In this document: in pieces, positions 15,713 through 23,598 of the stretch
How the letters are laid out: the number at the start of each line of letters is the position of its first letter
Position numbering within the stretch: position 1 is the stretch's first letter
NCBI RefSeq assembly: GCF_004798935.1
Contig: NZ_RAHT01000011.1
Span: 1 to 64,000, forward strand
Source of the DNA: Ningiella ruwaisensis
GTDB taxonomy: Bacteria; Pseudomonadota; Gammaproteobacteria; Enterobacterales; Alteromonadaceae
Reading direction: 5' to 3'
DNA: 64,000 nt
Program-made: the position numbers and the translations under genes
The notes under the pieces: generated by a model
Told to the model about the DNA's origin: nothing
Databases searched by the model: none
What the model saw: only the letters and a program-made list of their open reading frames with translations

Positions 15713-16522
15713 ATGACAAATCTTTCCCTTCCAAGCTCCGGTTTTGGTACCTTCAGATTAAAAGGTGACCAAGCATACAAAGCGACGCAAGACGCGTTAG
15801 ATGTTGGGTTTCGTCACATTGACACTGCACAGATTTATGAAAACGAAGATAAAGTGGGTCAAGCGATCCAAGACTCTGATATTCCTCGTGATGAAATTTT
15901 TCTTACTACTAAGGTGTGGTTTGATAACTTTAAAAAAGAAAAGTTTATCGATAGTGTACAGGACAGTCTGGACCACTTAAAAGTTTCTTCTGTAGATTTA
16001 CTTCTAATCCACTGGCCCTCTCCTGAAAACGAAGTCCCCATGACAGAGTATCTGGAGCAGTTAGCAAGATGCAAACAGGAGGGATTTACAAAAAATATAG
16101 GAGTGTCCAATTTTACTAAAGGACATATCGATAAAGCCATCGAAATTCTGGGTGAACGACAAATTCTTACCAATCAAATTGAAGTGCATCCCTTGTTTAA
16201 CAACCATGAATTAGTGCAATATTGTCAAAAGCAAAATATTTTAATTACCGCTTACATGCCGCTTGCGGTGGGCAAAGTGATGGAAAACAAAGTATTAAAA
16301 GAATTGGCAGAACAGAAAAATACCAGTCCAGCGAGTATTGCACTTGCATGGTTAAATATGAAACTGATGATTAGCATTCCATCATCTACAAATAAAGCAC
16401 ATATGGCGGATAATCTGGCGGCAAAAAATATTGTGTTGACCGATGCGGAAATTGCTCGAATAGACAATATTGACCATCAAGACAGGATTGTTGACCCTGA
16501 TTTTGCACCTAAGTGGGACTAG
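15713..16522 (+). CDS. dkgB: aldo/keto reductase, DkgB-like
   Basis: An NADPH-dependent aldo-keto reductase of 269 residues, close in length and colinear with E. coli DkgB (2,5-diketo-D-gluconate reductase B, also active on methylglyoxal and beta-keto esters). The catalytic tetrad is visible: Asp and Tyr in HIDTAQIYENE (about 37-47), Lys in TTKVW (near 67) and His in LIHWPSP (near 100). IPSSTNKAHMADNL near 225 is the phosphate-binding loop for NADP. The C-terminus (DFAPKWD) also matches DkgB. AAAGGAGAG precedes the ATG. Its methylglyoxal activity would complement the mgsA gene 4 kb away, but there is no direct linkage. Confidence 0.88.
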   Translation: MTNLSLPSSGFGTFRLKGDQAYKATQDALDVGFRHIDTAQIYENEDKVGQAIQDSDIPRDEIFLTTKVWFDNFKKEKFIDSVQDSLDHLKVSSVDLLLIHWPSPENEVPMTEYLEQLARCKQEGFTKNIGVSNFTKGHIDKAIEILGERQILTNQIEVHPLFNNHELVQYCQKQNILITAYMPLAVGKVMENKVLKELAEQKNTSPASIALAWLNMKLMISIPSSTNKAHMADNLAAKNIVLTDAEIARIDNIDHQDRIVDPDFAPKWD

Positions 16523-16544
16523 CGCGTTTCAATACTGTTTTGAG

Positions 16545-17282
16545 CTACCAGGCTCTACCAAAATTCTGAAGCTGAGAAGTAAAAACATATTTATCGCCAC
16601 GATACACACTTCGGGTAAATTCAAGCGGGGTGTTGTCTTGCAAAAAGGTAAAACGTTCGATTCGAAGTACCGGATCGCCTTCCCTAATGGATAATAGGCC
16701 AGCCTCCGTCGGGGAGGCGATGGAAGCTGTGACTTTTTGTTTTCCATGCACTGGGGCGCAATTCTGCTGACTTAGTGCGTGATATAGGGAATCAGATATT
16801 GTGCTTAGGTCGGGTAAAAAATTTGCTGGAACAATAGCATTTTCGATGCCCATTGGCGTATTGTTCGATAAGCGAACGCGGCCAAGCCGACAGACTTTAG
16901 CACCTGTTTTTAGTTTTAAGGCCTCAGCTTCTTCTTGTGTTGCTTCTGCATAAACTTTGACAAGCCAGATTGAACTTGGATCTACTCCCAGATTACGCAT
17001 TTCATCGGTAAATCCGGAGAGATCTTCCCCTTTATGCTCAATGCGATCGCTAATAAACGTACCCGCACCCTGGCGTCTAAACAGCAAGCCTTCTTCGATT
17101 AATTGATCAATGGCTTTTCGAATGGTAACGCGAGAAGCGCCTGTTCGATCTTGTAATATGCGCTCAGACGGAATCGCTTCACCGCTGCTGACTTGCCCGC
17201 CTAAAATACGCTTTCGCAGATCATTCGCCAATTGCTGATACAAGGGTGAATGCTTGTTCCAATTGGAGCCAATGTCGTTCAA
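16545..17282 (-). CDS. GntR-family regulator, HutC type (UTRA domain)
   Basis: A transcription factor of 245 residues: a winged HTH (about 12-78, with ASRVTIRKAIDQL as recognition helix) and a UTRA ligand-binding domain (about 92-240). HutC-type GntR proteins beside amino-sugar genes (NagR, NagQ, YvoA, DasR) sense GlcNAc-6-P or GlcN-6-P; that is the best guess here because AnmK, NagZ and a TonB-dependent receptor follow upstream. The start is TTG at 17280-17282, or ATT three codons in, with no strong ribosome binding site. The upstream region holds AAAAGATCTTTT (17284-17295) and ACCGGT (17298-17303), both palindromes that could be its own operator. It is convergent with dkgB, 22 bases apart. 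Confidence 0.85.
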   Translation of the reverse strand: MNDIGSNWNKHSPLYQQLANDLRKRILGGQVSSGEAIPSERILQDRTGASRVTIRKAIDQLIEEGLLFRRQGAGTFISDRIEHKGEDLSGFTDEMRNLGVDPSSIWLVKVYAEATQEEAEALKLKTGAKVCRLGRVRLSNNTPMGIENAIVPANFLPDLSTISDSLYHALSQQNCAPVHGKQKVTASIASPTEAGLLSIREGDPVLRIERFTFLQDNTPLEFTRSVYRGDKYVFTSQLQNFGRAW

Positions 17283-17426
17283 AAAAAGATCTTTTATACC
17301 GGTCCCCTTGAAAGTCGGATGAAATGCTTACCAAGTCTCAACTCAGCATGCCTTGTTACCTACTCTCGGTCAATACGCTGGCAACAAGGCAAATTGAATC
17401 GGATTTTAATACAAGCTCAACGAAAA

Positions 17427-20138
17427 CTATGGTCTGAATCTGAAGGTTAGCCCAATTGTTCGACCAATCACATCGTAATCGCTCACCGTACCGAAAAAGT
17501 TACCACCAGCCTCAGGTATAGGCGGCTCTTCGTCAAATAAGTTATCAATACCAAAAGTCAGTTCATATTTTTCTGCAAACTTGTAGGTAGCGGCAATGTC
17601 GATGTAACTTTGAGAATCGATACTGATGCTGTCGTCAAGCGCTGCATCTACTTCTCCAATAAAGCGCCAACCTATTTGAATGTCGACAGCATCAACTGAA
17701 AAATCAATCCACGCTCTATGACGATAGTCTGCTTGCACAATGCTGGCAAAATCACCTGTACAAGAAGTCCCAAAGGTTCCCTTACAATCCAGCGCAGCAA
17801 CCGTTGCGTTATTTTGCCGGCTTTGTTCATCAACAATGTTGCCCTGGTAGCTTATCTGCAAGCCTTTTACATACTCGCCTAAATCACCAAACCCATATCT
17901 GACACCAATATCAAAACCCGACTGAGATAACACGGCGAGATTAAAATCATTCACGAGCGTCTGGCTGATAAGCCCTGTGGATGGGTCCCGAAGCACTGCG
18001 CCGCAAAGCGGATTGCCTTCAACTGGATCGTCTATATAGCAGCTCGTTAACGCAGCTATGGGCTGAATTTGACTCACCGCATCGGTAATTTCAATATCGT
18101 AGTAGTCTACGGTAATATCCAAATCATCGACAAATTCAGGCGTATAAACAATCCCATAGCTTGTGGTTTCCGATTCTTCTGGCTGGATCATATCGTTTCC
18201 ACCAAAGGTATAGATAGCCTGAGCGGTATCAAATGGCGTCCCCGGCGCGGCAGCACCAAGTCGTGCACACTGCGCGCTATCTCCTCTTCCGTCCAGGCAT
18301 GGATCGCCATCGAAGCGACCCCCTAAACGAGGAATGAACGAAGGACTTGTGGGGTCAAATAAAGCTAAAGACAAGGCCACTTCCGGACCAGCAAACTCTC
18401 CTAAATTTGGTGCTCGAATGGCACTTTGCTGCGTAGCTCTAAATCTTAAATCTTCAGTAATTGCCCAGCTTAGGCCGATTTTGTCCGTACTGGCAGAATC
18501 CACATTGGAGTAATCTGAGTGGCGGTAAGCACCCTCTACAGAAAGCTCTTTGATAAATGGCAAATCACTTAATACCGGAACCAAGACTTCTGCATACCAT
18601 TCTTTAGTATCAAATCCAGCATCTATCGCAGAGATACCGCCTAAACCATAAGCCGTGCCTGAGGCAAGCGCAGCGCCAGGGGTTTGAACACCCTCTTCAT
18701 CTCGATATTCATAACCCAAAGCAAAGCCAACTGGCCCAGACGGCAATTCGAAGAAATCACTGGAATCACCCGATATTGTCAAGTTCACAACCGACTGAAT
18801 GCGCTCACGATTGGAATGAATTAAGGTAGAAGACAGATCTCGCAGGTCGCTTGGACCAAAAATATTGCGCGTATCGGCTATGCTTTGGAAATCAGTGCGA
18901 ATACCATTATTGTAGACTTTTGCTGTACCGTCAGTGCGGCCGTATTGTCCGTAAATGTCCCAACCAATAAAATCAGTGATATCTCCTCTGAACCCTAGCT
19001 GAAATTGTAAAGTGTCGCGCACAGTGCGCGTTTCCTGTAAACCAAATCCCAAGTTCTTTTGCACAGAAACAAGGGCATTTCCGTCTGCATCAAAGGTCAG
19101 CAAATCACTGATAGCGGGCGTTAAAAAAGGATTATCGCTATTGATAAGTACCTGTTCATTCACGGTAACGGGTGTTTGACCAGTAGAGCCAGCGCCAGTT
19201 ACCCGAACCTGAGTAAACATTGCACGGCCATACATTTCAATCTTGTCTTCGAAAAGTTCGTAGTTGAAAAAGACGTTTCCGGTCAGACGTTCAATGGGTT
19301 GAATCAAATAACGTTGTGGTGTGATGTTTACAAATTGAGCATCGTCCACCAGATTACCCGATTCGGTAAAAGCAAAGCTATTACCACTTGTTACATCGCT
19401 AAAGTTACCACCAACTCCTGCCACAAGGGTGGGTCCGTTTTCAGTAAAATCTCTTTCTCCAGCAAGCAGCTCTTCACGTTTTGTATAGCCGATGTATGCA
19501 GTGATATTACCCCGACCGTTATCTATTGCTGTTCCCATGGTTGCATCAATGTTAAAGGTTTCACCACCACCATCGGTGAATTCATAACCTGCAGTGGTTT
19601 CAAATCCCTGATATTCATCATCCAGAATAAAGTTAACCACGCCTGCCACTGCATCAGCACCATAGACCGCAGCCGCGCCACCCGTTAATACTTCCACACG
19701 TTTTATAAGACCAGCGGGAATACTGTTCACATCCACAGCGTTTCTGAAGCTGAAAGGTACTACTCGGGAACCGTTGACCAATACCAGTGTTCTATTTTGA
19801 CCTAAGCCTCGCAAATCAATAGTAGAAGATCCCAGAGAATCGCCCACTGTTGCCCCTGTCGAGTTGGCACCTGCTGCCGCTTGAGGCAGTTTGCGAACAA
19901 TGTCTTCAACCGTCACCGCCTGGTCCATTTCAAGCTGTATTTCGCTAACGGTAAATACGGGACTGGTTGCCTCAAGCTCCGTTCGAGCTATGCGTGAGCC
20001 CGTTATTTGTATGGTTTCTGCTTCGTCTTCTTCGCTATCACTCTGGGCAAACGCAATTGGGGCTACCATAGTTGAGATGGCGATAGACGAAAGCGCTAAC
20101 ATGACAGACTGGCTGATGGATTTACGTGGAAATTTCAT
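17427..20138 (-). CDS. TonB-dependent outer-membrane receptor
   Basis: An outer-membrane beta-barrel transporter of 903 residues, energised by TonB-ExbB-ExbD. Signal peptide about 1-31 (ending IAFA), then a TonB-box-like ETIQITGSRI near 41-50, a plug domain (about 60-180) with IDLRGLGQNRTLVLVNGSR and GGAAAVYGADAVAGVVNF, and a C-terminal barrel ending IGLTFRFRP. This plug pattern is the one of Alteromonadales receptors for carbohydrates and peptides more than siderophores. The last residue is Pro rather than the usual Phe. AGGGAC precedes the ATG. It lies between a GntR regulator and, divergently, anmK-nagZ, so amino-sugar or muropeptide uptake is a reasonable inference; the substrate is not shown by sequence. 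Confidence 0.9.
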   Translation of the reverse strand: MKFPRKSISQSVMLALSSIAISTMVAPIAFAQSDSEEDEAETIQITGSRIARTELEATSPVFTVSEIQLEMDQAVTVEDIVRKLPQAAAGANSTGATVGDSLGSSTIDLRGLGQNRTLVLVNGSRVVPFSFRNAVDVNSIPAGLIKRVEVLTGGAAAVYGADAVAGVVNFILDDEYQGFETTAGYEFTDGGGETFNIDATMGTAIDNGRGNITAYIGYTKREELLAGERDFTENGPTLVAGVGGNFSDVTSGNSFAFTESGNLVDDAQFVNITPQRYLIQPIERLTGNVFFNYELFEDKIEMYGRAMFTQVRVTGAGSTGQTPVTVNEQVLINSDNPFLTPAISDLLTFDADGNALVSVQKNLGFGLQETRTVRDTLQFQLGFRGDITDFIGWDIYGQYGRTDGTAKVYNNGIRTDFQSIADTRNIFGPSDLRDLSSTLIHSNRERIQSVVNLTISGDSSDFFELPSGPVGFALGYEYRDEEGVQTPGAALASGTAYGLGGISAIDAGFDTKEWYAEVLVPVLSDLPFIKELSVEGAYRHSDYSNVDSASTDKIGLSWAITEDLRFRATQQSAIRAPNLGEFAGPEVALSLALFDPTSPSFIPRLGGRFDGDPCLDGRGDSAQCARLGAAAPGTPFDTAQAIYTFGGNDMIQPEESETTSYGIVYTPEFVDDLDITVDYYDIEITDAVSQIQPIAALTSCYIDDPVEGNPLCGAVLRDPSTGLISQTLVNDFNLAVLSQSGFDIGVRYGFGDLGEYVKGLQISYQGNIVDEQSRQNNATVAALDCKGTFGTSCTGDFASIVQADYRHRAWIDFSVDAVDIQIGWRFIGEVDAALDDSISIDSQSYIDIAATYKFAEKYELTFGIDNLFDEEPPIPEAGGNFFGTVSDYDVIGRTIGLTFRFRP

Positions 20139-20495
20139 AATGGTCGTCCCTTTTTATTACACTATTATGCGTGTTACCTAGCTCTCAAGGCTAATTTGCA
20201 GAACATGACGAGTCCTTAATATTGGACCAAGTAACACAAAACTTTTAAATTTGTATTATATTGGTATTAAATTAGCGTGCTTGTTAAGTACCTGTCAACA
20301 AGTCTTTTGTTTAAAATTTAAACTAACTGATGATTTGGACGAACATTTATTCATTGATTTGTAAGATGATAGCTCCATTGACCTCAGTAATTTATCAGTG
20401 GTACGCTTGAGTGGTCTTTAATATCCCATAAGTAAGCCAGAGCGTCATTAAAAGATAAGTCACTCAGTCAACTTGCCATTGCAACGGAATAGAGA
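20139..20495. promoter_or_regulatory. divergent control region, receptor and anmK-nagZ
   Basis: This 357-base non-coding interval must carry both promoters. Candidate operators are TTGGACCAA (20222-20230, palindrome), TTGGTATTAA from 20261 preceded by a related TTGTATTA (from 20251), and CTTGTT (20280-20285) mirrored by AACAAG (20297-20302). TGGTAT/ACCA half-sites are typical of HutC-type GntR regulators, so the adjacent GntR protein is the natural candidate binder. None of these is a full consensus match, and the assignment is inference. Confidence 0.4.
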
Positions 20496-21737
20496 ATGCA
20501 TCCACATATTAAAAAGCTTTATGAGATCAGTGCTAAACCTAGCCGAATCATTATTGGTCTTATGAGTGGTACATCTTTAGATGGACTAGATGTTGCAATT
20601 TGTAAGATATCGGGCGCCGGCAAACATACTGAGTGTGAATTACTGGATTTTACAACACTCGATTATGATCAAGAGTATCGGACCAAAATCCGTTCTATTT
20701 TTGCCAAGCCCGACGGTCACTTAGAAACGCTTTGTCTGCTAAATGCCTGGGTTGGCCGCTACCACGCTAAATTAGTTAATCAAGCCATTGCAGAACTTGG
20801 CTATACTTCGTCGCAAATTGATATCATCGCCAGTCATGGGCAAACGGTTTATCACTGCCCTAAAATTCAACATCAGCAAGCGCAGTACGAAAATTCCACC
20901 TTACAAATTGGTGATGGTGACCATATCGCCCTTGGCACAAATATCATTACCCTAAGCGATTTTAGGCAAAAGCATATTGCCGCAGGCGGTCAAGGTGCTC
21001 CGCTTGTCATGTATGGCGATTATTTGTTATTTCATTCTCCAGAAGAAGATCGTGTTTTGCTGAATATAGGGGGAATTGCGAATTTAAGCTTTATTTCTAA
21101 AGATGCGAAGTTAGATACCATTATCAGCAGCGATATTGGTCCGGGCAACACAATGATGGATGCGTATATCCAGCGCTCTTTTAACAATTTGCAATTCGAC
21201 AAAGATGCCAGGATTGCCAAACAAGGAAAAGTGAATAAAGCTTTGTTGAATGCACTGTTGAACCATCCATTTTTTGCCTTAGGATTCCCAAAAACAACAG
21301 GCCCGGAAGTGTTTAATTTGCATTTTTTAGATGCAGCAATTGCTAAAGTGACGCATGAAAATCCAAAGATGGAGTTGCGGCATGAGGATGTAATGGCAAC
21401 CTTATGCGAATTTAGCGCAATTACGATAGTAAATGCGATATGTGCGCTCCTTTCTCACAGAGACAATGTGCATATTTATAGCAGCGGAGGAGGGATCCAC
21501 AATCCCGTGTTAATGGAAAGTATTTATCGCAAACTGCAGGTGCAGTTTAAAGGCGTAAATCTGCATACCACTGATGCTTTTGACATCAACCCCGATGCAA
21601 AGGAAGCGGTATTATTCGCCTTACTGGCAAATGAAACGCTAAGTGCAGATCAAAGTGCTAGAGATATGTTTTCTATCAATCCGTCAGACCTTGCAGTGCC
21701 TGCGGTTACGATGGGCAAAATTAGCTTCCCCGATTAA
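20496..21737 (+). CDS. anmK: anhydro-N-acetylmuramic acid kinase
   Basis: This cytoplasmic kinase opens the 1,6-anhydro ring of anhMurNAc and phosphorylates it to MurNAc-6-P during murein recycling. It has 413 residues, longer than the about 370 of E. coli, with the extra length at the N-terminus (MHPHIKKLYEISAKPSR) and internally. The P-loop-like GLMSGTSLDGLDVA lies at 22-35, IASHGQTVYH near 112 and LNIGGIANLSFI near 189 supply the ASKHA-kinase phosphate and adenosine motifs, and SSGGGIHNPVLM near 329 the ADENOSINE-type loop. It is followed 50 bases later by nagZ, which produces its substrate, so the pair is probably an operon divergent from the receptor gene. Confidence 0.93.
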   Translation: MHPHIKKLYEISAKPSRIIIGLMSGTSLDGLDVAICKISGAGKHTECELLDFTTLDYDQEYRTKIRSIFAKPDGHLETLCLLNAWVGRYHAKLVNQAIAELGYTSSQIDIIASHGQTVYHCPKIQHQQAQYENSTLQIGDGDHIALGTNIITLSDFRQKHIAAGGQGAPLVMYGDYLLFHSPEEDRVLLNIGGIANLSFISKDAKLDTIISSDIGPGNTMMDAYIQRSFNNLQFDKDARIAKQGKVNKALLNALLNHPFFALGFPKTTGPEVFNLHFLDAAIAKVTHENPKMELRHEDVMATLCEFSAITIVNAICALLSHRDNVHIYSSGGGIHNPVLMESIYRKLQVQFKGVNLHTTDAFDINPDAKEAVLFALLANETLSADQSARDMFSINPSDLAVPAVTMGKISFPD

Positions 21738-21787
21738 CTGCACATGATTTTTTATATATGATTAATTGCAAAAGAGAGAAGGCTTAA

Positions 21788-22843
21788 ATGGCGCAAAATC
21801 TTAATTTCGATACCGCTCCTACCAACGCAATTGTTGGCGTATCGGGCACGGTACTTAGCACTGACGAACGTGCGCTATTTAAAGAAATCAGACCAGCGGG
21901 CATGATTTTGTTTGCCCGCAATATAGACTCTCCTTCTCAATTGAGGGAGCTTACGAATTCGTTTAAGGAAATAACTGACAATCCTTACGCTCTCATCCTA
22001 ATCGATCAGGAAGGCGGGAGGGTGTCGCGTTTGCCAAAACCTCACTGGCGTATTCCTCCAAGTCCAACACGCTTCGCAGCTTTGTATCAGCGCTCGAAAC
22101 AAGCTGCCCTAAAAGCATGTGAACTCAACTACCAACTCATTGGCGATGACCTAAAAAAAATGGGTATAAACGTTAATTGTGCGCCAATGCTTGATATCCC
22201 TCAAAAAAACGCGTCTACCGTTGTTACTGACAGAGCATTAGGTGATTCACCTGAGCAAGTCATCGCGCTGGGGCATGCGACTATTGCCGGTCTTAAGCAC
22301 TGTGGTGTAGAGCCTGTTATTAAACATGCACCCGGGCATGGACGCGCCACACTGGATAGTCACAAAGCATTACCTCGAGTAGACGATTCACTTAAGAGCT
22401 TGGCAGAGTGGGACTTTCTTCCTTTTGCTCATTTTTCTCAGGAAACTATGTTGATGACGGCGCACATTCTCTACAGCGATATCGATAAAAACGTGCCTGG
22501 AACCTTGAGTAGCAAAGTTATCAATAATGTTATCAGGAAACACCTCAATTTTGACGGACTCATTATGACCGATGATATTGATATGCATGCACTACAAGGT
22601 AGCACCTATGAAAAAGCAAAAAATGCGCTGTCGGCGGGCTGTGATCTTGTATTACAGTGTAGCGGTCGCTTCGAAGATTTGAAAGATCTCTCGGCTTCAC
22701 TTGAAGTATTGAGTGGACGCGCGCTGGAGCGTTATATAAACGCCTGTAAAAGCGCTTCAAAGCCAGCCAATGAAATTGACAATGAAGCTGTACTGGCTGA
22801 AATGAGCGATATTTTTGCGACGCATGCCATAGCAACAGACTAG
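21788..22843 (+). CDS. nagZ: beta-N-acetylhexosaminidase, GH3 (NagZ)
   Basis: This cytoplasmic enzyme removes GlcNAc from anhydro-muropeptides imported by AmpG, giving the anhMurNAc that AnmK uses. It has 351 residues, near the 341 of E. coli NagZ. IDQEGGRVSRL near 75 and KHAPGHG at 179-185 followed by Asp190-Ser-His192 are the NagZ signatures; the flexible DSH loop carries the unusual His general acid/base. The nucleophile lies in MTDDIDMHAL (Asp262/263). AGAAGG precedes the ATG. In bacteria with AmpC-type enzymes NagZ products also control beta-lactamase induction; nothing here shows that link. The stop codon overlaps a palindrome CTAGAGC-GT-GCTCTAG. Confidence 0.92.
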   Translation: MAQNLNFDTAPTNAIVGVSGTVLSTDERALFKEIRPAGMILFARNIDSPSQLRELTNSFKEITDNPYALILIDQEGGRVSRLPKPHWRIPPSPTRFAALYQRSKQAALKACELNYQLIGDDLKKMGINVNCAPMLDIPQKNASTVVTDRALGDSPEQVIALGHATIAGLKHCGVEPVIKHAPGHGRATLDSHKALPRVDDSLKSLAEWDFLPFAHFSQETMLMTAHILYSDIDKNVPGTLSSKVINNVIRKHLNFDGLIMTDDIDMHALQGSTYEKAKNALSAGCDLVLQCSGRFEDLKDLSASLEVLSGRALERYINACKSASKPANEIDNEAVLAEMSDIFATHAIATD

Positions 22844-23023
22844 AGCGTGCTCTAGCATGCAACTAAAGATTTATTTGTTGGTATCGATGTTCATACCCAA
22901 TTATTTAGAAATTGCTGTAGGTTTTGTTTGATTTACCGCTATATATCATCAGTAACTAATCTGTCAGACTGCTTTTGTCATATATACGCAACAGGAAAAT
23001 ATTGGATATTCATGACTTTGAGG

Positions 23024-23051
23024 TTGTGATGCATCTGGATGTGGTTATAAT
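23024..23051 (+). promoter_or_regulatory. sigma70-type promoter of the cytochrome c gene
   Basis: TTGTGA (23024-23029) and a perfect TATAAT (23046-23051) are separated by 16 bases, about 40 bases before the GTG start. The -10 is consensus and the -35 has four of six bases. Confidence 0.55.
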
Positions 23052-23092
23052 CATGCAGTAATTTTATACAGCCTGTTTGCGGGAGAATTTTT

Positions 23093-23494
23093 GTGAAATT
23101 AAAAGCAGTGATAACGCTAGGGTTAGCCGGTTTGTTCTTTAGTGTTGCAGTCGCTCAAACAATGAGCGAAGAAGAAATCAAAGAAAGAATCAAGCCAGTT
23201 GGTAAAGTGAATGTAGCAGGCGCAGTTGATGCAAGTGCAGCAGCAGCCGGTCCACGTACGGGTAAGGAAATTTACGATGCGGCATGTGTTGCCTGTCACA
23301 CAACCGGTGTGTTAAACGCTCCCAAGTTACAAGTAGCTGCTGATTGGCAACCACGTTTAGACGAGAAAGGATTCGATCAGGTCTGGAAAAATGCGGTTAA
23401 TGGTATTGGTGCGATGCCAGCAATGGGAACTTGCGGCGACTGTACTGAAGAAGATATCAAAACAGCAATTGAATATATGATTGAAGGTATTTAA
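23093..23494 (+). CDS. cytochrome c5-family monohaem protein
   Basis: A periplasmic electron carrier of 133 residues. The GTG start is backed by GGGAGA eight bases upstream. A signal peptide (about 1-21, ending VAVA) is followed by a linker rich in Ala and one haem site, CVACH (about 63-67). The distal Met ligand lies in GAMPAMGTCGDC near 105-116; the CGDC pair forms the disulfide typical of cytochrome c5. It may serve as a soluble or membrane-near donor to terminal oxidases. A consensus sigma70 promoter precedes it. It lies upstream of a c-di-GMP-type protein on the same strand, without evident link. Confidence 0.88.
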   Translation: MKLKAVITLGLAGLFFSVAVAQTMSEEEIKERIKPVGKVNVAGAVDASAAAAGPRTGKEIYDAACVACHTTGVLNAPKLQVAADWQPRLDEKGFDQVWKNAVNGIGAMPAMGTCGDCTEEDIKTAIEYMIEGI

Positions 23495-23598
23495 AACTAA
23501 TATCCGCATAGCGACTCGCTAGGCAACGCTCGACAAGGGCGCTTTAGTTGTAAAAAAAAAAAGCACTTTGATCAAGAACCAGCGAGTGTATTGTGTAA

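Noticed and set aside
19176-19688. 170-residue ORF opposite the TonB receptor
   Set aside because: It is opposite a gene with strong family signatures; its composition is that of a shadow frame.
22841-22856. Terminator at the nagZ stop (CTAGAGC-GT-GCTCTAG)
   Set aside because: The stem is symmetric but the loop is only two bases and no T-run follows.
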